A stretch of DNA of 64,000 nucleotides from Sulfitobacter aestuariivivens (GTDB lineage: Bacteria > Pseudomonadota > Alphaproteobacteria > Rhodobacterales > Rhodobacteraceae), in NCBI RefSeq assembly GCF_014763045.1, contig NZ_JACTAG010000001.1:1674001-1738000 (forward strand). Direction: 5' to 3'. Shown piece by piece: positions 63,872 to 64,000 of the stretch. Position numbers and translations under genes: made by a program. Under the pieces are notes generated by a model. The model did not search any database and was not told the DNA's origin. It worked only from the letters and a program-made list of their open reading frames with translations. Position 1 is the first letter of the stretch; each line of letters begins with the position of its first letter.

Positions 63872-64000
63872 ATGACCCTTATGACCAAATTTTTGGGCGC
63901 TGTTGCTGGCGTTGCGCTCAGCGCAGGTGCTGCACTGGCCGAACCCGCGCTGATCTTCGACCTTGGCGGCAAGTTTGACAAATCCTTCAACGAGGCGGCC
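63872..64000 (+). CDS. BMP-family (Med/BmpA) substrate-binding protein, 3' end outside window
   Basis: The first 43 codons are seen. GGGAG lies 7 bases before the ATG. The signal peptide FLGAVAGVALSAGAALA is followed by EPALIFDLGGKFDKSFNEAA, which is the start of the BMP family of nucleoside or simple-sugar binding proteins of ABC importers. The remainder runs off the end, so the transporter partners are not visible. Confidence 0.85.
   Translation, partial: MTLMTKFLGAVAGVALSAGAALAEPALIFDLGGKFDKSFNEAA

Overview
The window is GC-rich, densely coded DNA from an alphaproteobacterium, most likely a marine member of the Rhodobacterales (Roseobacter group). This is inferred from the gene set: TRAP and urea ABC transporters, a complete urease operon, a polyamine-type ABC operon, a long L25/Ctc protein with an acidic tail, and several short conserved proteins typical of that group. 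No species can be named from sequence alone. I see no phage, insertion sequence, CRISPR array or plasmid origin; one tRNA gene is present.

Layout. 1-12117 holds an unusual gene set that I cannot match to a described system: a carotenoid/squalene-desaturase-like FAD oxidoreductase (cut by the window edge), an unrecognised 248-residue protein, a polyprenyl diphosphate synthase, an NAD-dependent epimerase whose frame has no normal start codon, a protein of about 1281 residues with two acetoacetate-decarboxylase-like units, an ABC-exporter-like protein whose ATPase motifs have all decayed and which ends in a cyclic-nucleotide-binding domain, and a small exported protein. Its order (four tightly coupled + genes meeting the giant gene, which diverges from the ABC gene) suggests an undescribed isoprenoid- or lipid-related system. 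12255-18942 is a polyamine-type ABC importer with an iron alcohol dehydrogenase and a glutamine-synthetase-like ligase. 19009-23698 is a TRAP transporter with an N-formylglutamate-amidohydrolase-like enzyme and a divergent RpiR regulator. 23898-35095 is the nitrogen block: urtABCDE on one strand and ureDABCEFG on the other, so urea import and hydrolysis are encoded side by side.

35096-38140 is looser: a LysR gene remnant beside tRNA-Ser(GCU), two tandem paralogous small exported proteins, and an RTX-type gene split by one in-frame TAG. 38141-64000 is mostly housekeeping: ychF, yqaE, trpA, a MarR/nitroreductase pair facing an lldD-type gene across a strong palindromic operator, an MFS carrier, rplY, a Nudix hydrolase, a PiT phosphate transporter, pth, trpB, rimO, ilvE, a stress protein, nfuA, tsaB, rimI and the start of a BMP-family binding protein. 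Between rimO and the DCC-family gene lies a loose stretch with an orphan six-cysteine protein and direct-repeat operator-like sequences. Short back-to-back palindromes and a dispersed 20-odd-base repeat lie at several gene ends and probably terminate transcription.
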